A DNA stretch of 64,000 nucleotides from the NCBI RefSeq assembly GCF_013184075.1, contig NZ_JABEQQ010000002.1, positions 62,001 through 126,000 on the forward strand. The letters run 5' to 3'. How positions within the stretch are numbered: position 1 is the stretch's first letter; each line of letters begins with the position of its first letter. The notes below the pieces were generated by a model. It did no database searches, had not been told where the DNA came from, and saw only the letters and a program-made list of their open reading frames with translations. Made by a program: the position numbers and the translations under genes. Of the stretch, positions 34,298 to 44,724 are shown piece after piece. Source of the stretch: Lentilactobacillus kribbianus. GTDB lineage: Bacteria; Bacillota; Bacilli; Lactobacillales; Lactobacillaceae.

Positions 34298-35296
34298 ATG
34301 ATTGAAGAAATCAGTAAAACCCAACCAGAAATTGTGAAGCAATTTATGGAAATAGTGCAGCAAAAACACTTATCGCATGCTTACTTATTTACAGGTGAGG
34401 TCGGTGCTGGTGAACTAGAAGTAGCGATGCTCATTGCGATGCGACTGTTTTGTACTAATGTGATTGATAATCGCCCGTGTGGTGAGTGTACCGAATGTCG
34501 TCGAATTTTGGCTCGTGAGCATCCGGATGTGGTGATGACCAAGCCAGATGGTCTCAGTATCAAGGTGGACCAAATTCGACATATTAAAGCAGAATTTTCT
34601 ACCAGTGCTGTTGAAGGAAGCCAAAAAGTTTTTATTATTGAAAATGCAGAAAAGATGACAGTCGGAGCGGCCAATAGTTTACTTAAATTCATCGAAGAAC
34701 CCATAGGTACTGTCACTACTTTCTTGATTAGCCCGGAAAAACAACTGATTTTACCAACGATTGTTTCTAGAACTCAAGTAGTAGATTTTAACGGAGTAGA
34801 CAATCAGTTACTCATTCAATCATTAACAAATTTAGGGGTACCACCTAGTCAACGTGATCTACTTTTATCATTAACTAATAGTTTGCCCCAGATTGAAGAG
34901 TGGGTTCAAGACGATTGGTTTTATAAACTTAGTAATCAATTAATTAAGTGGTTTGAGTATTTAACAGCAGGTAATAAGTTAGCGCTACCCATTGTTCAAA
35001 TGGAAATTATGCCGTTACTAACTAACCGCACGCAGCAACGGTTAGCCCTTGATTTAATAGTAACTATTTGGCAAGATACCTTACTATGTAAATACAATTC
35101 GGCTGCACTTGATTCGATTAGATTTCAATCCGCTAAACCAGTGATTAGTAAGGTGGCTAGTCAAATTACTACCAGTCAATTATTAGCAGCAATCGATGAG
35201 TTGTTGACAATTAACGCGGCTTTAGATGTAAATGTTGGCTTTCAAAATATCTTGGAAGCCAAAACCTTAAAAATATTGACATTATTCAGTAAATGA
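34298..35296 (+). CDS. holB: DNA polymerase III subunit delta'
   Basis: Non-catalytic wrench of the clamp loader. The 332 residues are DnaX-like: a degenerate Walker A (FTGEVGAGELE, near 29-39; the P-loop Lys is absent, as usual for delta'), a zinc module CTNVIDNRPCGECTEC (near 52-67) and the VSRTQV arginine-finger motif (near 155-160). Begins 9 bases after darA. yaaR and yaaT, present between tmk and yabA in Bacillus, are missing. Confidence 0.92.
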   Translation: MIEEISKTQPEIVKQFMEIVQQKHLSHAYLFTGEVGAGELEVAMLIAMRLFCTNVIDNRPCGECTECRRILAREHPDVVMTKPDGLSIKVDQIRHIKAEFSTSAVEGSQKVFIIENAEKMTVGAANSLLKFIEEPIGTVTTFLISPEKQLILPTIVSRTQVVDFNGVDNQLLIQSLTNLGVPPSQRDLLLSLTNSLPQIEEWVQDDWFYKLSNQLIKWFEYLTAGNKLALPIVQMEIMPLLTNRTQQRLALDLIVTIWQDTLLCKYNSAALDSIRFQSAKPVISKVASQITTSQLLAAIDELLTINAALDVNVGFQNILEAKTLKILTLFSK

Positions 35297-35315
35297 AAAA
35301 GTTAGGGTGGTAGAA

Positions 35316-35645
35316 TTGAATAGAAAAGATGCTTACCAGGCGTTGCAAGATGTGGAAGAAGAACTGGCCCATGTAACTAGTCAGTTTGTTAGTTTGCATG
35401 AATCACTAACCAATGTGTTGGAAGAAAATGCCGAACTAGAAATTGAAAATCAGCATTTACGAGAGCGAATTAACCAGATGGAAGCTAAAGATGATGATGG
35501 CGAAGAACATTTATCCCAATCACGGCAAAATCTGGAGAACCTATATAATGAAGGTTTTCATGTTTGCAGTCAATTTTATGGTAAACACCGTGAGGATGGC
35601 GAAGATTGTATTTTTTGTATGGACATAATTTACGGGCGGCGTTAG
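35316..35645 (+). CDS. yabA: Replication initiation-control protein YabA
   Basis: Limits re-initiation by bridging DnaA and the beta clamp. The 109 residues have a long N-terminal coiled coil (about 5-60, EEELAHVTSQFVSLHESL) and a C-terminal zinc module with His/Cys in GFHVCSQFYGKHREDGEDC (near 80-99) and CIFC. GTG at 35307 lies in the SD AGGGTGG, so the TTG at 35316 is favoured, though its spacing is short. Downstream of holB as in Bacillus. Confidence 0.88.
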   Translation: MNRKDAYQALQDVEEELAHVTSQFVSLHESLTNVLEENAELEIENQHLRERINQMEAKDDDGEEHLSQSRQNLENLYNEGFHVCSQFYGKHREDGEDCIFCMDIIYGRR

Positions 35646-35659
35646 TTAGGAGAAAATAA

Positions 35660-36535
35660 TTGGAAACACAACAAAGTTTTGATAATCATGGGCAATTAGG
35701 GACACTGTATTTGGTGCCCACTCCGATTGGTAATTTGGGGGATATGACATTTAGAGCAGTAGAAACGTTGCAAACAGTTGATTTAATTGCAGCTGAAGAT
35801 ACCCGTAACACGCAAAAACTGTTAAATCATTTTCAAATTGAAACCCACCAAATTAGTTTTCATGAGCATAATACGGCTGAACGAATTCCTGAATTTGTGG
35901 CCAAGCTAAAAGCCGGTATTTCGATTGCTCAAGTAAGTGATGCCGGGATGCCCTCTATTAGTGATCCTGGTAAAGAATTAGTAAAAGCTTGTGTTAGTGA
36001 AAATATTCCAGTTGTACCACTACCAGGAGCTAATGCTGGATTAACTGCGCTCATTGCGTCTGGCATTGAACCTCAGCCGTTTTATTTTTATGGTTTTTTA
36101 CCGCGTAAGGATAAAGAACAACGAGCGGAATTAAAACAATTAGCTCAGGTAAGAGTTACCAGTATTTATTATGAAGCACCGCATCGAATCAAAAAAACAT
36201 TGAAGAATTTCGTTAGTGAATTTGGACCAAATCGGCAGGCTGCTTTGGGTCGAGAATTAACTAAAAAACATGAAGAATTTATTCGGGGCACGCTCGCTGA
36301 GTTATTGCAATGGGCGAATGAAGAACAAATTCGCGGAGAATTCGTCATTATTGTCGCTGGTAATGACCATCCTGAAGTGTTAGCAGATGAACCAACTTCT
36401 TTGTTACCAGTTACTGAACAGATCCAACAATATATCGAACAAGGAATGGCAGTAAATGCTGCCATTAAAACGGTAGCTAAAGAACGTAACTTAAAGCGCC
36501 AATCCGTGTATAATCAATTTCATAACATAGATTAA
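35660..36535 (+). CDS. rsmI: 16S rRNA (cytidine(1402)-2'-O)-methyltransferase
   Basis: Tetrapyrrole-methylase-fold enzyme that 2'-O-methylates C1402 in the ribosomal P site. The 291 residues show TLYLVPTPIGNLGDMTFRAV (about 15-34), AAEDTRNTQKLLNHF (near 44-58), SDAGMPSISDPGKELV (near 93-108) and PLPGANAGLTAL (near 119-130). It starts at TTG with AGGAGA upstream and lies 14 bases after yabA in the conserved order. Confidence 0.95.
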   Translation: METQQSFDNHGQLGTLYLVPTPIGNLGDMTFRAVETLQTVDLIAAEDTRNTQKLLNHFQIETHQISFHEHNTAERIPEFVAKLKAGISIAQVSDAGMPSISDPGKELVKACVSENIPVVPLPGANAGLTALIASGIEPQPFYFYGFLPRKDKEQRAELKQLAQVRVTSIYYEAPHRIKKTLKNFVSEFGPNRQAALGRELTKKHEEFIRGTLAELLQWANEEQIRGEFVIIVAGNDHPEVLADEPTSLLPVTEQIQQYIEQGMAVNAAIKTVAKERNLKRQSVYNQFHNID

Positions 36536-36547
36536 GAGGGGAAAAAA

Positions 36548-37297
36548 GTGGCGAAAGAATACCAAATAAACCATCAAGTTTTGTATTATGAAGGTGACAT
36601 CACTAACCAAATGACAATGGCTATGTTGTTAAACGTGTTAGTATTGGCTTCGGAAGGTCAAAGTCGGTTTTTGGGGGTTGGTCACGAAGTATTAGGTCAA
36701 GACGATCTCGGTTGGGTTGTGACTTCTTATTCTATCGATGTGGTCCGGATGCCTAAGGTTGATGAAAATATTACAATTACGACTGAAGGGACTTCTTACA
36801 ATCGTTTTTTTGCGTTTAGAAAATTTTGGATCAATGATCAAGCCGGTAATCGAATTGTTCAAGTACAAAGTATTTGGGTCATGATCAATGAAAAAACTCG
36901 AAAATTAGTTTCAATTCCTACTGAAATAGTGGCAGCTTATGAATCTGAGGCGGTAAAACGGATACCACGGTTACCAAAACCCACTACTTTAACTGAAATT
37001 ACGAAACAAAAACGGTATCAAGTTCGCTACAGCGATATTGACTTTAACGGTCATGTTAATAATGCTCACTACTTAGAATGGGTGGCCGACACGTTACCAT
37101 TAACCTTTTTAGCGACTCATACGCCGGAACATATTGATATTCGTTTCGAAAATGAGGTTCGCTATGGCGAAATGATTGATAGCCATCTTCAATTAATAAA
37201 GAACGAAGAGCAGACCATTTCCCGTCATGAAATAAAAGATGGTGAAACTGTGTCTGCTAATGCAGAAATTAAATGGCGTTCCACCGAGAAAGGGTAA
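36548..37297 (+). CDS. Acyl-ACP thioesterase
   Basis: Hydrolyses acyl-ACP to free fatty acid. The 249 residues form a double hot-dog protein (two halves, about 1-130 and 150-249). The first half has LLNVLVLASEGQSRFLG; the second has the catalytic Asn/His section YSDIDFNGHVNNAHYLEW (near 160-177). Its position between rsmI and tsaB is common in lactobacilli. It starts at GTG with AGAGGGG upstream. Whether it recycles acyl chains or tunes membrane composition is unknown. Confidence 0.88.
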   Translation: MAKEYQINHQVLYYEGDITNQMTMAMLLNVLVLASEGQSRFLGVGHEVLGQDDLGWVVTSYSIDVVRMPKVDENITITTEGTSYNRFFAFRKFWINDQAGNRIVQVQSIWVMINEKTRKLVSIPTEIVAAYESEAVKRIPRLPKPTTLTEITKQKRYQVRYSDIDFNGHVNNAHYLEWVADTLPLTFLATHTPEHIDIRFENEVRYGEMIDSHLQLIKNEEQTISRHEIKDGETVSANAEIKWRSTEKG

Positions 37298-37300
37298 AAA

Positions 37301-38023
37301 ATGATTACATTAGCAATCGATACGTCTAATCGGCCGTTAACCGTGGCCGTTTTGGATGGAAAACAATTATTGGCCACTACCACGTTGACCACTCACAGAA
37401 AACACGCGGAATTTTTACTACCGATTGTGGAAGAATTAGTCGCTAGAGCTGAATTAACACCTACAGACCTACAACGAATAGTTGTTGCTTATGGCCCTGG
37501 CTCTTATACGGGAATTCGTATGGCGGTTACTTTGGCTAAAACCTTGAGTTCCACTTTAAATATCGAAATAGTCACCGTTTCTAGCTTATTATCACTAGCG
37601 TTAAACGAAAGTCGCCCAGATGTTTTGATTAATCCTATTTTTGATGGACGTAATCAAAATATGTTTACTGGGTTGTATCGGTGGCACGATAACGAATTAA
37701 TACCGGTGATTGAAGATCAACATATTAATTTAGTTGATTGGTTGCCTAAGTTAAAGCAGCAGACGTTACCTATCATTGCGCTGGGTGAAATTAATAATTT
37801 TACTTCTATAATGAAGGAACAATTAGGCGAACGAATTTCTTTTAGATCAGAATTAATGAATATTCCTAATGCAGCAAAGTTAGGAATTTATGGCCAGCAA
37901 CTGGAACCAGTCAAAGTAGTTGGCACAGTGGTTCCTAATTATTTAAGATTAACCAAAGCAGAAGCGGATTGGCGAAAGGAACATCCTGAAGCGGGTGATG
38001 GTAATTATGTGGAAAAAGTTTAA
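37301..38023 (+). CDS. tsaB: tRNA threonylcarbamoyladenosine synthesis protein TsaB
   Basis: Partner of TsaD/TsaE in making t6A37 on ANN-decoding tRNAs. The 240 residues have the ASKHA-like start TLAIDTSNRPLTVAVLDG (3-20), HAEFLLP (near 35) and VAYGPGSYTGIRMAV (near 62-76). It binds TsaD but lacks catalysis. Begins 3 bases after the thioesterase stop; its end overlaps the rimI start region, and tsaD follows rimI, so tsaB-rimI-tsaD is one unit. tsaE is not in the window. Confidence 0.93.
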   Translation: MITLAIDTSNRPLTVAVLDGKQLLATTTLTTHRKHAEFLLPIVEELVARAELTPTDLQRIVVAYGPGSYTGIRMAVTLAKTLSSTLNIEIVTVSSLLSLALNESRPDVLINPIFDGRNQNMFTGLYRWHDNELIPVIEDQHINLVDWLPKLKQQTLPIIALGEINNFTSIMKEQLGERISFRSELMNIPNAAKLGIYGQQLEPVKVVGTVVPNYLRLTKAEADWRKEHPEAGDGNYVEKV

Positions 38024-38594
38024 AAATTGGCTGAACCAAAATTTTGATAATAAGGAAGATCGGCTCCGAGATCGGTACCTAGATATTAAAAATCACGAGG
38101 TGACGATTAATGGGCTAGACTATTTTCTAGCCAAAGCGGTGATTCCTGATATTCCGGAAATATTGGGCATTGAACGAGCTGTTTATGGGGGGCAAACGCC
38201 ATGGGATGACAAGGCGTTTCAAAATGAAATTTCTCGTAAACAGGACCGCTTTTACTTGGTGTTACGTCGAAATGATTGGTTAGTAGCCTTTATTGGTTGT
38301 AATTTGAACTTTGAAACAAAAGATTGCCATATTTCGAATGTGGCAGTAGCACCTAATTTCCAAGATCACGGATTAGGTTATTTTTTGATTGCCAAAATTG
38401 TTAAAAAAGCCCGTGAATTAGAATTTAATAAAGTTACGTTAGAGGTTCGAGTTAGTAATGAAAAAGCTCGTAGTCTTTATAAGGACCTAGGTTTTAGAGA
38501 AGCCGGTATTAAAAAAGGCTATTATAATGATGACCATGAAGATGCCATTGATATGGTCATGGATTTAACCGAAGAACCTGGGATTGAGGAATAG
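38007..38594 (+). CDS. rimI: Ribosomal-protein-alanine N-acetyltransferase RimI
   Basis: GNAT-family acetyltransferase for the S18 N-terminus or other proteins. The GNAT core runs from about residue 45 to 185: ISNVAVAPNFQDHGLGYFLI (near 111-130) is the acetyl-CoA site and LEVRVSNEKARSLYKDLGF (near 145-163) the following motif. A basic N-terminal extension of about 40 residues precedes it, seen in other lactobacilli. Starts are possible at 37995 (GTG), 37998 (ATG) or 38007 (ATG), all inside tsaB; the last is chosen for the WKKFKNWL start. Confidence 0.85.
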   Translation: MWKKFKNWLNQNFDNKEDRLRDRYLDIKNHEVTINGLDYFLAKAVIPDIPEILGIERAVYGGQTPWDDKAFQNEISRKQDRFYLVLRRNDWLVAFIGCNLNFETKDCHISNVAVAPNFQDHGLGYFLIAKIVKKARELEFNKVTLEVRVSNEKARSLYKDLGFREAGIKKGYYNDDHEDAIDMVMDLTEEPGIEE

Positions 38595-38606
38595 AGGAGA
38601 GTTCTT

Positions 38607-39635
38607 TTGGCACGAAATTTAATATTAGCATTTGAAACGAGTTGTGATGAGACGTCAGTGGCGGTAATCGAAAATGGTAATCGCATTTTATCTAACATCG
38701 TCGCAACTCAAATTAAGAGTCATCAACGATTTGGGGGAGTAGTCCCAGAAGTTGCTAGCCGTCATCATATTGAAGAAATCACCTTGTGTATTCAAGATGC
38801 CTTGAATGAGGCAGGGGTCACTTATGACGACCTAGATGCAGTGGCCGTGACGTATGGTCCAGGATTAGTGGGAGCTTTGCTTATTGGAGTAACTGCTGCT
38901 AAAACAGTAGCTTGGGCCCATAATTTACCATTAATTCCGGTTAATCATATTGCTGGCCATATTTATGCGGCTCGATTTGTTGAACCGATTGAATTTCCAG
39001 CGCTGGCCTTAGTAGTTTCTGGTGGGCATACGGAATTAGTTTATATGGCCACAGAAAATGATTTTAAAATTATTGGTGAAACTAGAGATGATGCTGCTGG
39101 TGAGGCTTATGATAAAATTGGGCGGGTTCTAGGTATTAATTACCCTGCTGGTAAAGAAGTTGATGAATTGGCTCATCAAGGAAAGGATACGTTTAATTTT
39201 CCAAGAGCCATGGATCATGAGGATAACTTTGATTTTAGCTTTAGTGGACTAAAAAGTGCTTTTATTAACACGGTTCATCATGCTGACCAAATTGGTGAGA
39301 CCTTAAATAAGGCTGATTTAGCTACTAGTTTTCAAGCTGCAGTAGTAGATGTTTTAGCCGATAAAACGGTTAAAGCATTAACGAAATTTCCAGTTAAGCA
39401 GTTAATCTTGGCTGGTGGAGTGGCTGCTAACAAAGGAATCCGGAGTCGTTTAACAAAAGAATTAGAGGCGTTTACTAATACTAAATTGGTATTAGCACCA
39501 CTTAATTTATGTGGTGACAATGCGGCGATGATTGGAGCAGTTGGTGAAGAATTATATCGTCATCAGGTTTTTGCTGATGCCAGCTTGAACGCAGTTCCCA
39601 GTCTAGAATTTGAATGGTTGGAACCAACAGAATAA
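38607..39635 (+). CDS. tsaD: tRNA threonylcarbamoyltransferase TsaD
   Basis: Transfers the threonylcarbamoyl group to A37 of tRNA. The 342 residues carry the metal-binding [12 protein letters not shown] (about 48-59, two His), [14 protein letters not shown] (near 86-99), [11 protein letters not shown] (near 134-144) and [14 protein letters not shown] (near 271-284). It starts at TTG behind AGAGGAGA. A perfect terminator ends the long run of co-directional genes that begins at dnaX. Confidence 0.96.
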   Translation: MARNLILAFETSCDETSVAVIENGNRILSNIVATQIKSHQRFGGVVPEVASRHHIEEITLCIQDALNEAGVTYDDLDAVAVTYGPGLVGALLIGVTAAKTVAWAHNLPLIPVNHIAGHIYAARFVEPIEFPALALVVSGGHTELVYMATENDFKIIGETRDDAAGEAYDKIGRVLGINYPAGKEVDELAHQGKDTFNFPRAMDHEDNFDFSFSGLKSAFINTVHHADQIGETLNKADLATSFQAAVVDVLADKTVKALTKFPVKQLILAGGVAANKGIRSRLTKELEAFTNTKLVLAPLNLCGDNAAMIGAVGEELYRHQVFADASLNAVPSLEFEWLEPTE

Positions 39636-39669
39636 AAAAGCAATTCCAGTAAATGGAATTGCTTTTTTA
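39634..39669. terminator. Bidirectional terminator between tsaD and the ABC-F gene
   Basis: AAAAAGCAATTCCA, GTAAA, TGGAATTGCTTTTT: a perfect stem with A and T runs on both sides. Confidence 0.92.
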
Positions 39670-41598
39670 TTGGTCAAATTCTTCTAATTTTAGGCTTGTT
39701 TCGGTCCAATTGAGTTCTACTTCGTCAATTTCAGTTTGGGTAGCTGCGACTTCGTCTTGTAATCTGCCCAATTCTTGATAGTCAGTTTGAGCCGTATCTG
39801 CCATTTGTTCTGCTAATTCGGCTTTATGCTGCTCTAGTTGTTCCATTTGTTGTTCTAATGACTTAACTTGTCGTTCTATTTTACGCCGTTCTTTTTGAGC
39901 CTGTTTATTAATAGCGTAATTAGTAGTTGGTTGTGCCACTGATTTTTCTGTTGGTGCATTTAATTCCTCATTGTGGGCTTGAAGGGCTAATTGTTCATCC
40001 TTTTTCTCAACGTAATAATCATAATTACCTAGATAATTAGTACTACCAGTAGCACTAATTTCGGTGATGGAAGTAGCTACACGGTTAATAAAGTAACGAT
40101 CATGAGATACAAATAAAATAGTACCGGTGAATTGGTTTAAGGCTGTTTCTAGGACTTCTCGACTATCGATATCTAAATGGTTAGTAGGTTCATCGAGAAT
40201 TAAAAAGTTATCATGGCGCATCGCCAACTTGGTTAAAAGTAAGCGGGCTTTTTCACCACCAGAAAGATCGCCCACTAATTTAGCGACATCATCACCAGAA
40301 AAAAGAAAACTGCCTAAGATGCTGCGAATATCTTTTTCAGGAGTGGTTGGATGATCATCCCATAATTCAGCTAAAACGGTTTTGGCCGGATGGAGATTTT
40401 GTTGCTCTTGATCGTAGTAGCCAATATCCACGCCAGTGCCCCAATTAATCGTTCCATGAATTAACGGAATATTTCCTAAGATACTCTTTAAAAGGGTTGA
40501 TTTACCGACACCGTTGGGGCCTACAATAGCTACCGCTTGGTTGTTAGTAATTTCTAAATTAATAGGTTCTGCGAGGGGGTGCTGGTCATAACCCACGGCT
40601 GCATCCGTCACTTTTAAGATATTATGGCCACTTTGGCGTCTGCCGGTAAAGGCGAAACGAGCTACTTTATCATCGGCAGTTGGCTTTTCTAATCGTTCCA
40701 TTTTTTCGAGTTGTTTACGACGAGCTTGGGCTTGCTTGGATGATGAAGCTCTAGCAATATTTTTGTCCACAAATGTTTGTAATTTATTGATTTCTGATTG
40801 TTGTTTTTCATAGGCCTTGGTCTGTTGAACTTCAATCGCCGCTTTTTGTTCCACGTAACTAGTATAGTTACCTTTATAATGATGAAGCGTGTGGTGGGCC
40901 ATTTCATAGACTTCATTGACTAATTGGTCTAAGAAATAACGATCATGAGAAATGATCAATAACGCACCACTATATTTTTTAACGTAACCTTCTAACCAAG
41001 TAATGGTTTCCACATCCAAATGGTTGGTTGGTTCGTCTAAGATCAGTAATTCGGGCTGTTCTAAAAGTAATTTGGCTAAGGCCAATTGAGTTTTTTGACC
41101 ACCAGATAGTTCGCTAATTTTGTGATCATATCTATCGCTATCAAACCCAAAGCCATGTAAGACACCACGAATTTCTGCTTGATAACCATAACCGTTTTGG
41201 TCACTAAATTGCGTCTGCAGGCGATCATAGTTAGTTGATAGTTGTTCTAATTCTTTGGTATCGGTGGTAGTACCCATTTGTTGCTCGATTTCGTGAATTT
41301 GTTGCTCTATTTGTTTTAATGGTTCAAAAACCGATTCCATTTCGGCATAAATGGTTTTAGTAGACTGTAATCCAGTATCTTGAGCTAGGTAACCGATGGT
41401 TAAATCTTTTTTTTCAGTAATTTGGCCACTATCGATATTGGAAACTCCCATTATCATTTTAACCAAGGTGGATTTTCCAGCTCCGTTACGCCCAACTAGG
41501 GCAATTCGACTATTATCTTGTACAGTTAAATTGACGTTATCAAATAAAGTTTCTGCGCCAAAACGTTTGGCGATATCTTGTGCTTGTAGAATTATCAC
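39667..41598 (-). CDS. ABC-F family ATP-binding protein (YdiF/Uup-like)
   Basis: A soluble protein with two ABC ATPase domains and no membrane part; ABC-F proteins act on the ribosome in translation or antibiotic protection. Domain 1 has GRNGAGKSTLVKM (about 37-49), LSGGQKTQLALAKLLL (near 168-183) and LDEPTNHLD; domain 2 has GPNGVGKSTLLKS (near 360) and LSGGEKARLLLTKLA. The linker between them and the C-terminal coiled coil (about 560-640, many Gln/Glu) fit the YdiF subgroup. It starts at GTG behind AAAGGAA. The position next to tsaD and rex is the usual one, so it is likely a housekeeping type rather than an acquired resistance gene. Confidence 0.9.
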   Translation of the reverse strand: MIILQAQDIAKRFGAETLFDNVNLTVQDNSRIALVGRNGAGKSTLVKMIMGVSNIDSGQITEKKDLTIGYLAQDTGLQSTKTIYAEMESVFEPLKQIEQQIHEIEQQMGTTTDTKELEQLSTNYDRLQTQFSDQNGYGYQAEIRGVLHGFGFDSDRYDHKISELSGGQKTQLALAKLLLEQPELLILDEPTNHLDVETITWLEGYVKKYSGALLIISHDRYFLDQLVNEVYEMAHHTLHHYKGNYTSYVEQKAAIEVQQTKAYEKQQSEINKLQTFVDKNIARASSSKQAQARRKQLEKMERLEKPTADDKVARFAFTGRRQSGHNILKVTDAAVGYDQHPLAEPINLEITNNQAVAIVGPNGVGKSTLLKSILGNIPLIHGTINWGTGVDIGYYDQEQQNLHPAKTVLAELWDDHPTTPEKDIRSILGSFLFSGDDVAKLVGDLSGGEKARLLLTKLAMRHDNFLILDEPTNHLDIDSREVLETALNQFTGTILFVSHDRYFINRVATSITEISATGSTNYLGNYDYYVEKKDEQLALQAHNEELNAPTEKSVAQPTTNYAINKQAQKERRKIERQVKSLEQQMEQLEQHKAELAEQMADTAQTDYQELGRLQDEVAATQTEIDEVELNWTETSLKLEEFDQ

Positions 41599-41671
41599 GA
41601 TGAAATTCCTTTCTGACTATGCTAATCTCTATATTTTATCATATTGCTGGCGGAAATAATGAACAATAAAA

Positions 41672-41734
41672 TTGAATTAATTTTCACAAAATAGCCGAAT
41701 ATGGTAAAATAGACGCTAAAGAGATTTTCACAAA
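41672..41734 (+). promoter_or_regulatory. rex promoter with two Rex-like half-sites
   Basis: TTTTCACAAA occurs twice, at 41681-41690 and 41725-41734. The first is in TTGAATTAATTTTCACAA (41672-41689), which keeps TTG at the left and the perfect right half of the Rex operator TTGTGAA-N4-TTCACAA. A promoter fits between: TTCACA (41683-41688), 16 bases, extended -10 TGGTAAAAT (41702-41710). One site covers the -35 and the other lies just after the start point, a plan suited to autorepression. Confidence 0.5.
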
Positions 41735-41771
41735 GTATAAAATATAAATACATATGCAGGAGGATTCACAA

Positions 41772-42401
41772 GTGGTTGCTGAAAACATTCCTAAGGCAAC
41801 AGCCAAACGGTTGCCGATTTATTATCGTTATTTAAATATTTTACATGATGCTGGTACTAAACGAATTTCTTCAACGGAGTTAGCTGATGCAGTTCAGGTT
41901 GATTCTGCTACCATCAGACGTGATTTTTCCTATTTTGGTGCTTTAGGTAAACGCGGATATGGTTACGATGTTGATAATTTGTTAGCCTTTTTCACTGAAA
42001 TTTTAAATCAAGGACATTTAACTAACGTTGCTTTAGTAGGGGTTGGTAATTTAGGCCACGCCTTGTTAAACTTTAATTTTCATAAAGACAGCAATGTTCG
42101 TATTTCAGCTGCATTTGATGTTAACGACAAAATCGTTAATACAATTCAAGCTGGGGTGCCCATTTATCCCATGACAGAATTAAAGCAACAATTGCGTGAT
42201 CAACAAATTCAAGTGGTTATTTTAACAGTACCAACGGCTGTAGCTCAAGAAGTGACTGACGAGGCTGTTGAAAGTGGCGTTAAGGGAGTTTTAAACTTTA
42301 CACCGTTACGATTAGCAGTACCTGAAAATGTTCGAGTACAAAATGTTGATTTAACTAATGAATTACAAACTCTAATTTACTTTATTGATAATTATGAATA
42401 A
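41772..42401 (+). CDS. rex: Redox-sensing transcriptional repressor Rex
   Basis: Dimeric repressor that reads the NADH/NAD ratio and controls fermentation genes. The 209 residues have an N-terminal winged helix (about 1-80; [25 protein letters not shown], given here by its core) and a Rossmann domain with [13 protein letters not shown] (near 88-100) and the domain-swapped C-terminal helix. In-frame ATG at 41754 overlaps the SD CAGGAGGA, so the GTG at 41772 is right. Regulated genes elsewhere are not visible. It lies before groESL as in other lactobacilli. Confidence 0.95.
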   Translation: MVAENIPKATAKRLPIYYRYLNILHDAGTKRISSTELADAVQVDSATIRRDFSYFGALGKRGYGYDVDNLLAFFTEILNQGHLTNVALVGVGNLGHALLNFNFHKDSNVRISAAFDVNDKIVNTIQAGVPIYPMTELKQQLRDQQIQVVILTVPTAVAQEVTDEAVESGVKGVLNFTPLRLAVPENVRVQNVDLTNELQTLIYFIDNYE

Positions 42402-42408
42402 TTAATTT

Positions 42409-42451
42409 CCAAGCGTTTTGATAACATTGAAAACGCTTGGGTTTTTTATTT
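42409..42451 (+). terminator. Terminator after rex
   Basis: CCAAGCGTTTT, a 10-base loop and AAAACGCTTGG (11 perfect pairs), then GTTTTTTATTTTT. Confidence 0.92.
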
Positions 42452-42466
42452 TTCAGGTAAAAAGAC

Positions 42467-42533
42467 TTGCATTTGCGGACAAATGATTATATATTATAAA
42501 CAGTGTTTAGCACTACTAACAAAAGAGTGCTAA
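42467..42533 (+). promoter_or_regulatory. groESL promoter with CIRCE operator
   Basis: TTGCAT (42467-42472), a 17-base spacer and TATATT (42490-42495). CIRCE follows at 42507-42533: TTAGCACTA, nine bases, GAGTGCTAA, differing from the consensus inverted repeat TTAGCACTC-N9-GAGTGCTAA only at the last base of the left arm. HrcA would bind here and repress until heat or misfolding stress. No CtsR heptad repeat was found. Confidence 0.93.
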
Positions 42534-42570
42534 CAATGCTAATAATGTTTAAAATGATGGAGGGGTTAAC

Positions 42571-42855
42571 GTGTTAAAACCATTAGGAGATCGCGTAATC
42601 ATTGAAACGCAAGAAGAAGAAGAAACCGTCGTTGGCGGTATCGTTTTAGCAAGTAATGCTAAAGAAAAACCACAAACAGGTAAAGTAGTAGCTGTTGGTG
42701 ATGGTCGCGTTTTGGATAACGGCCAAAAGGTCGCTCCAGTAGTTAAAACCGGTGATATTGTTATGTTTGATAAGTATGCCGGTACAGAAGTTAATTATGA
42801 TGAAACATCATACTTAGTACTACATGAAAAAGACATTGTAGCAATCGTGGAATAG
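42571..42855 (+). CDS. groES: Co-chaperonin GroES
   Basis: Heptameric lid of the GroEL chamber. The 94 residues contain [17 protein letters not shown] (2-18), the mobile loop ([18 protein letters not shown], about 17-34; IVL tripeptide contacts GroEL) and [11 protein letters not shown] (near 67-77). It starts at GTG with GGAGGGG upstream. It is the first gene of the CIRCE-controlled unit. Confidence 0.98.
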   Translation: MLKPLGDRVIIETQEEEETVVGGIVLASNAKEKPQTGKVVAVGDGRVLDNGQKVAPVVKTGDIVMFDKYAGTEVNYDETSYLVLHEKDIVAIVE

Positions 42856-42878
42856 TTTTTAATCCATTTTAATAATAA

Positions 42879-44528
<1,650 letters not shown>

Positions 44529-44550
44529 TTTTAATATTAATAGCTTTAAC

Positions 44551-44580
44551 AAAAAAACGTCCGAATGGGCGTTTTTTTGT
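44551..44580 (+). terminator. Terminator after groEL
   Basis: AACGTCC, GAAT, GGGCGTT with an A run before and T run after. Confidence 0.9.
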
Positions 44581-44616
44581 TGTTTCTAATTATTTGTGGT
44601 TTAATAGAATAATAGC

Positions 44617-44690
44617 TTGTGTTTATAATTATTTAGTATTATGATTCTAGGGTTCGAGACACTGCATAGGAGACGATCCGTGGAGTTTTT
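44617..44690 (+). promoter_or_regulatory. kimA promoter and leader hairpin
   Basis: TTGTGT (44617-44622), 17 bases, TATGAT (44640-44645). The leader begins near 44652 and soon forms ACT-G-CAT-A-GGA / TCC-GTG-G-AGT around the loop GACGA (44661-44686), followed by five T. This is terminator-like but has a mismatch and a bulge. It does not resemble the cyclic-di-AMP (ydaO) riboswitch. Confidence 0.55.
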
Positions 44691-44724
44691 AAAATTTTAA
44701 CAGAGGTTAAAGGAGTTATTTGCT

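Noticed and set aside
39667-41598. ABC-F gene as an acquired antibiotic resistance gene
   Set aside because: It sits in the conserved tsaD-rex-groESL neighbourhood with native base composition and has the C-terminal coiled coil of housekeeping YdiF-type proteins.
44649-44662. GGTTCGAGAC resembling a tRNA T-loop (possible tRNA remnant or attachment site)
   Set aside because: The flanks do not form a T-stem and no acceptor or anticodon arm is nearby; no integrase gene is present.
44646-44724. Cyclic-di-AMP (ydaO-type) riboswitch at kimA
   Set aside because: The leader is too short and lacks the conserved riboswitch cores; only a simple bulged hairpin is seen.
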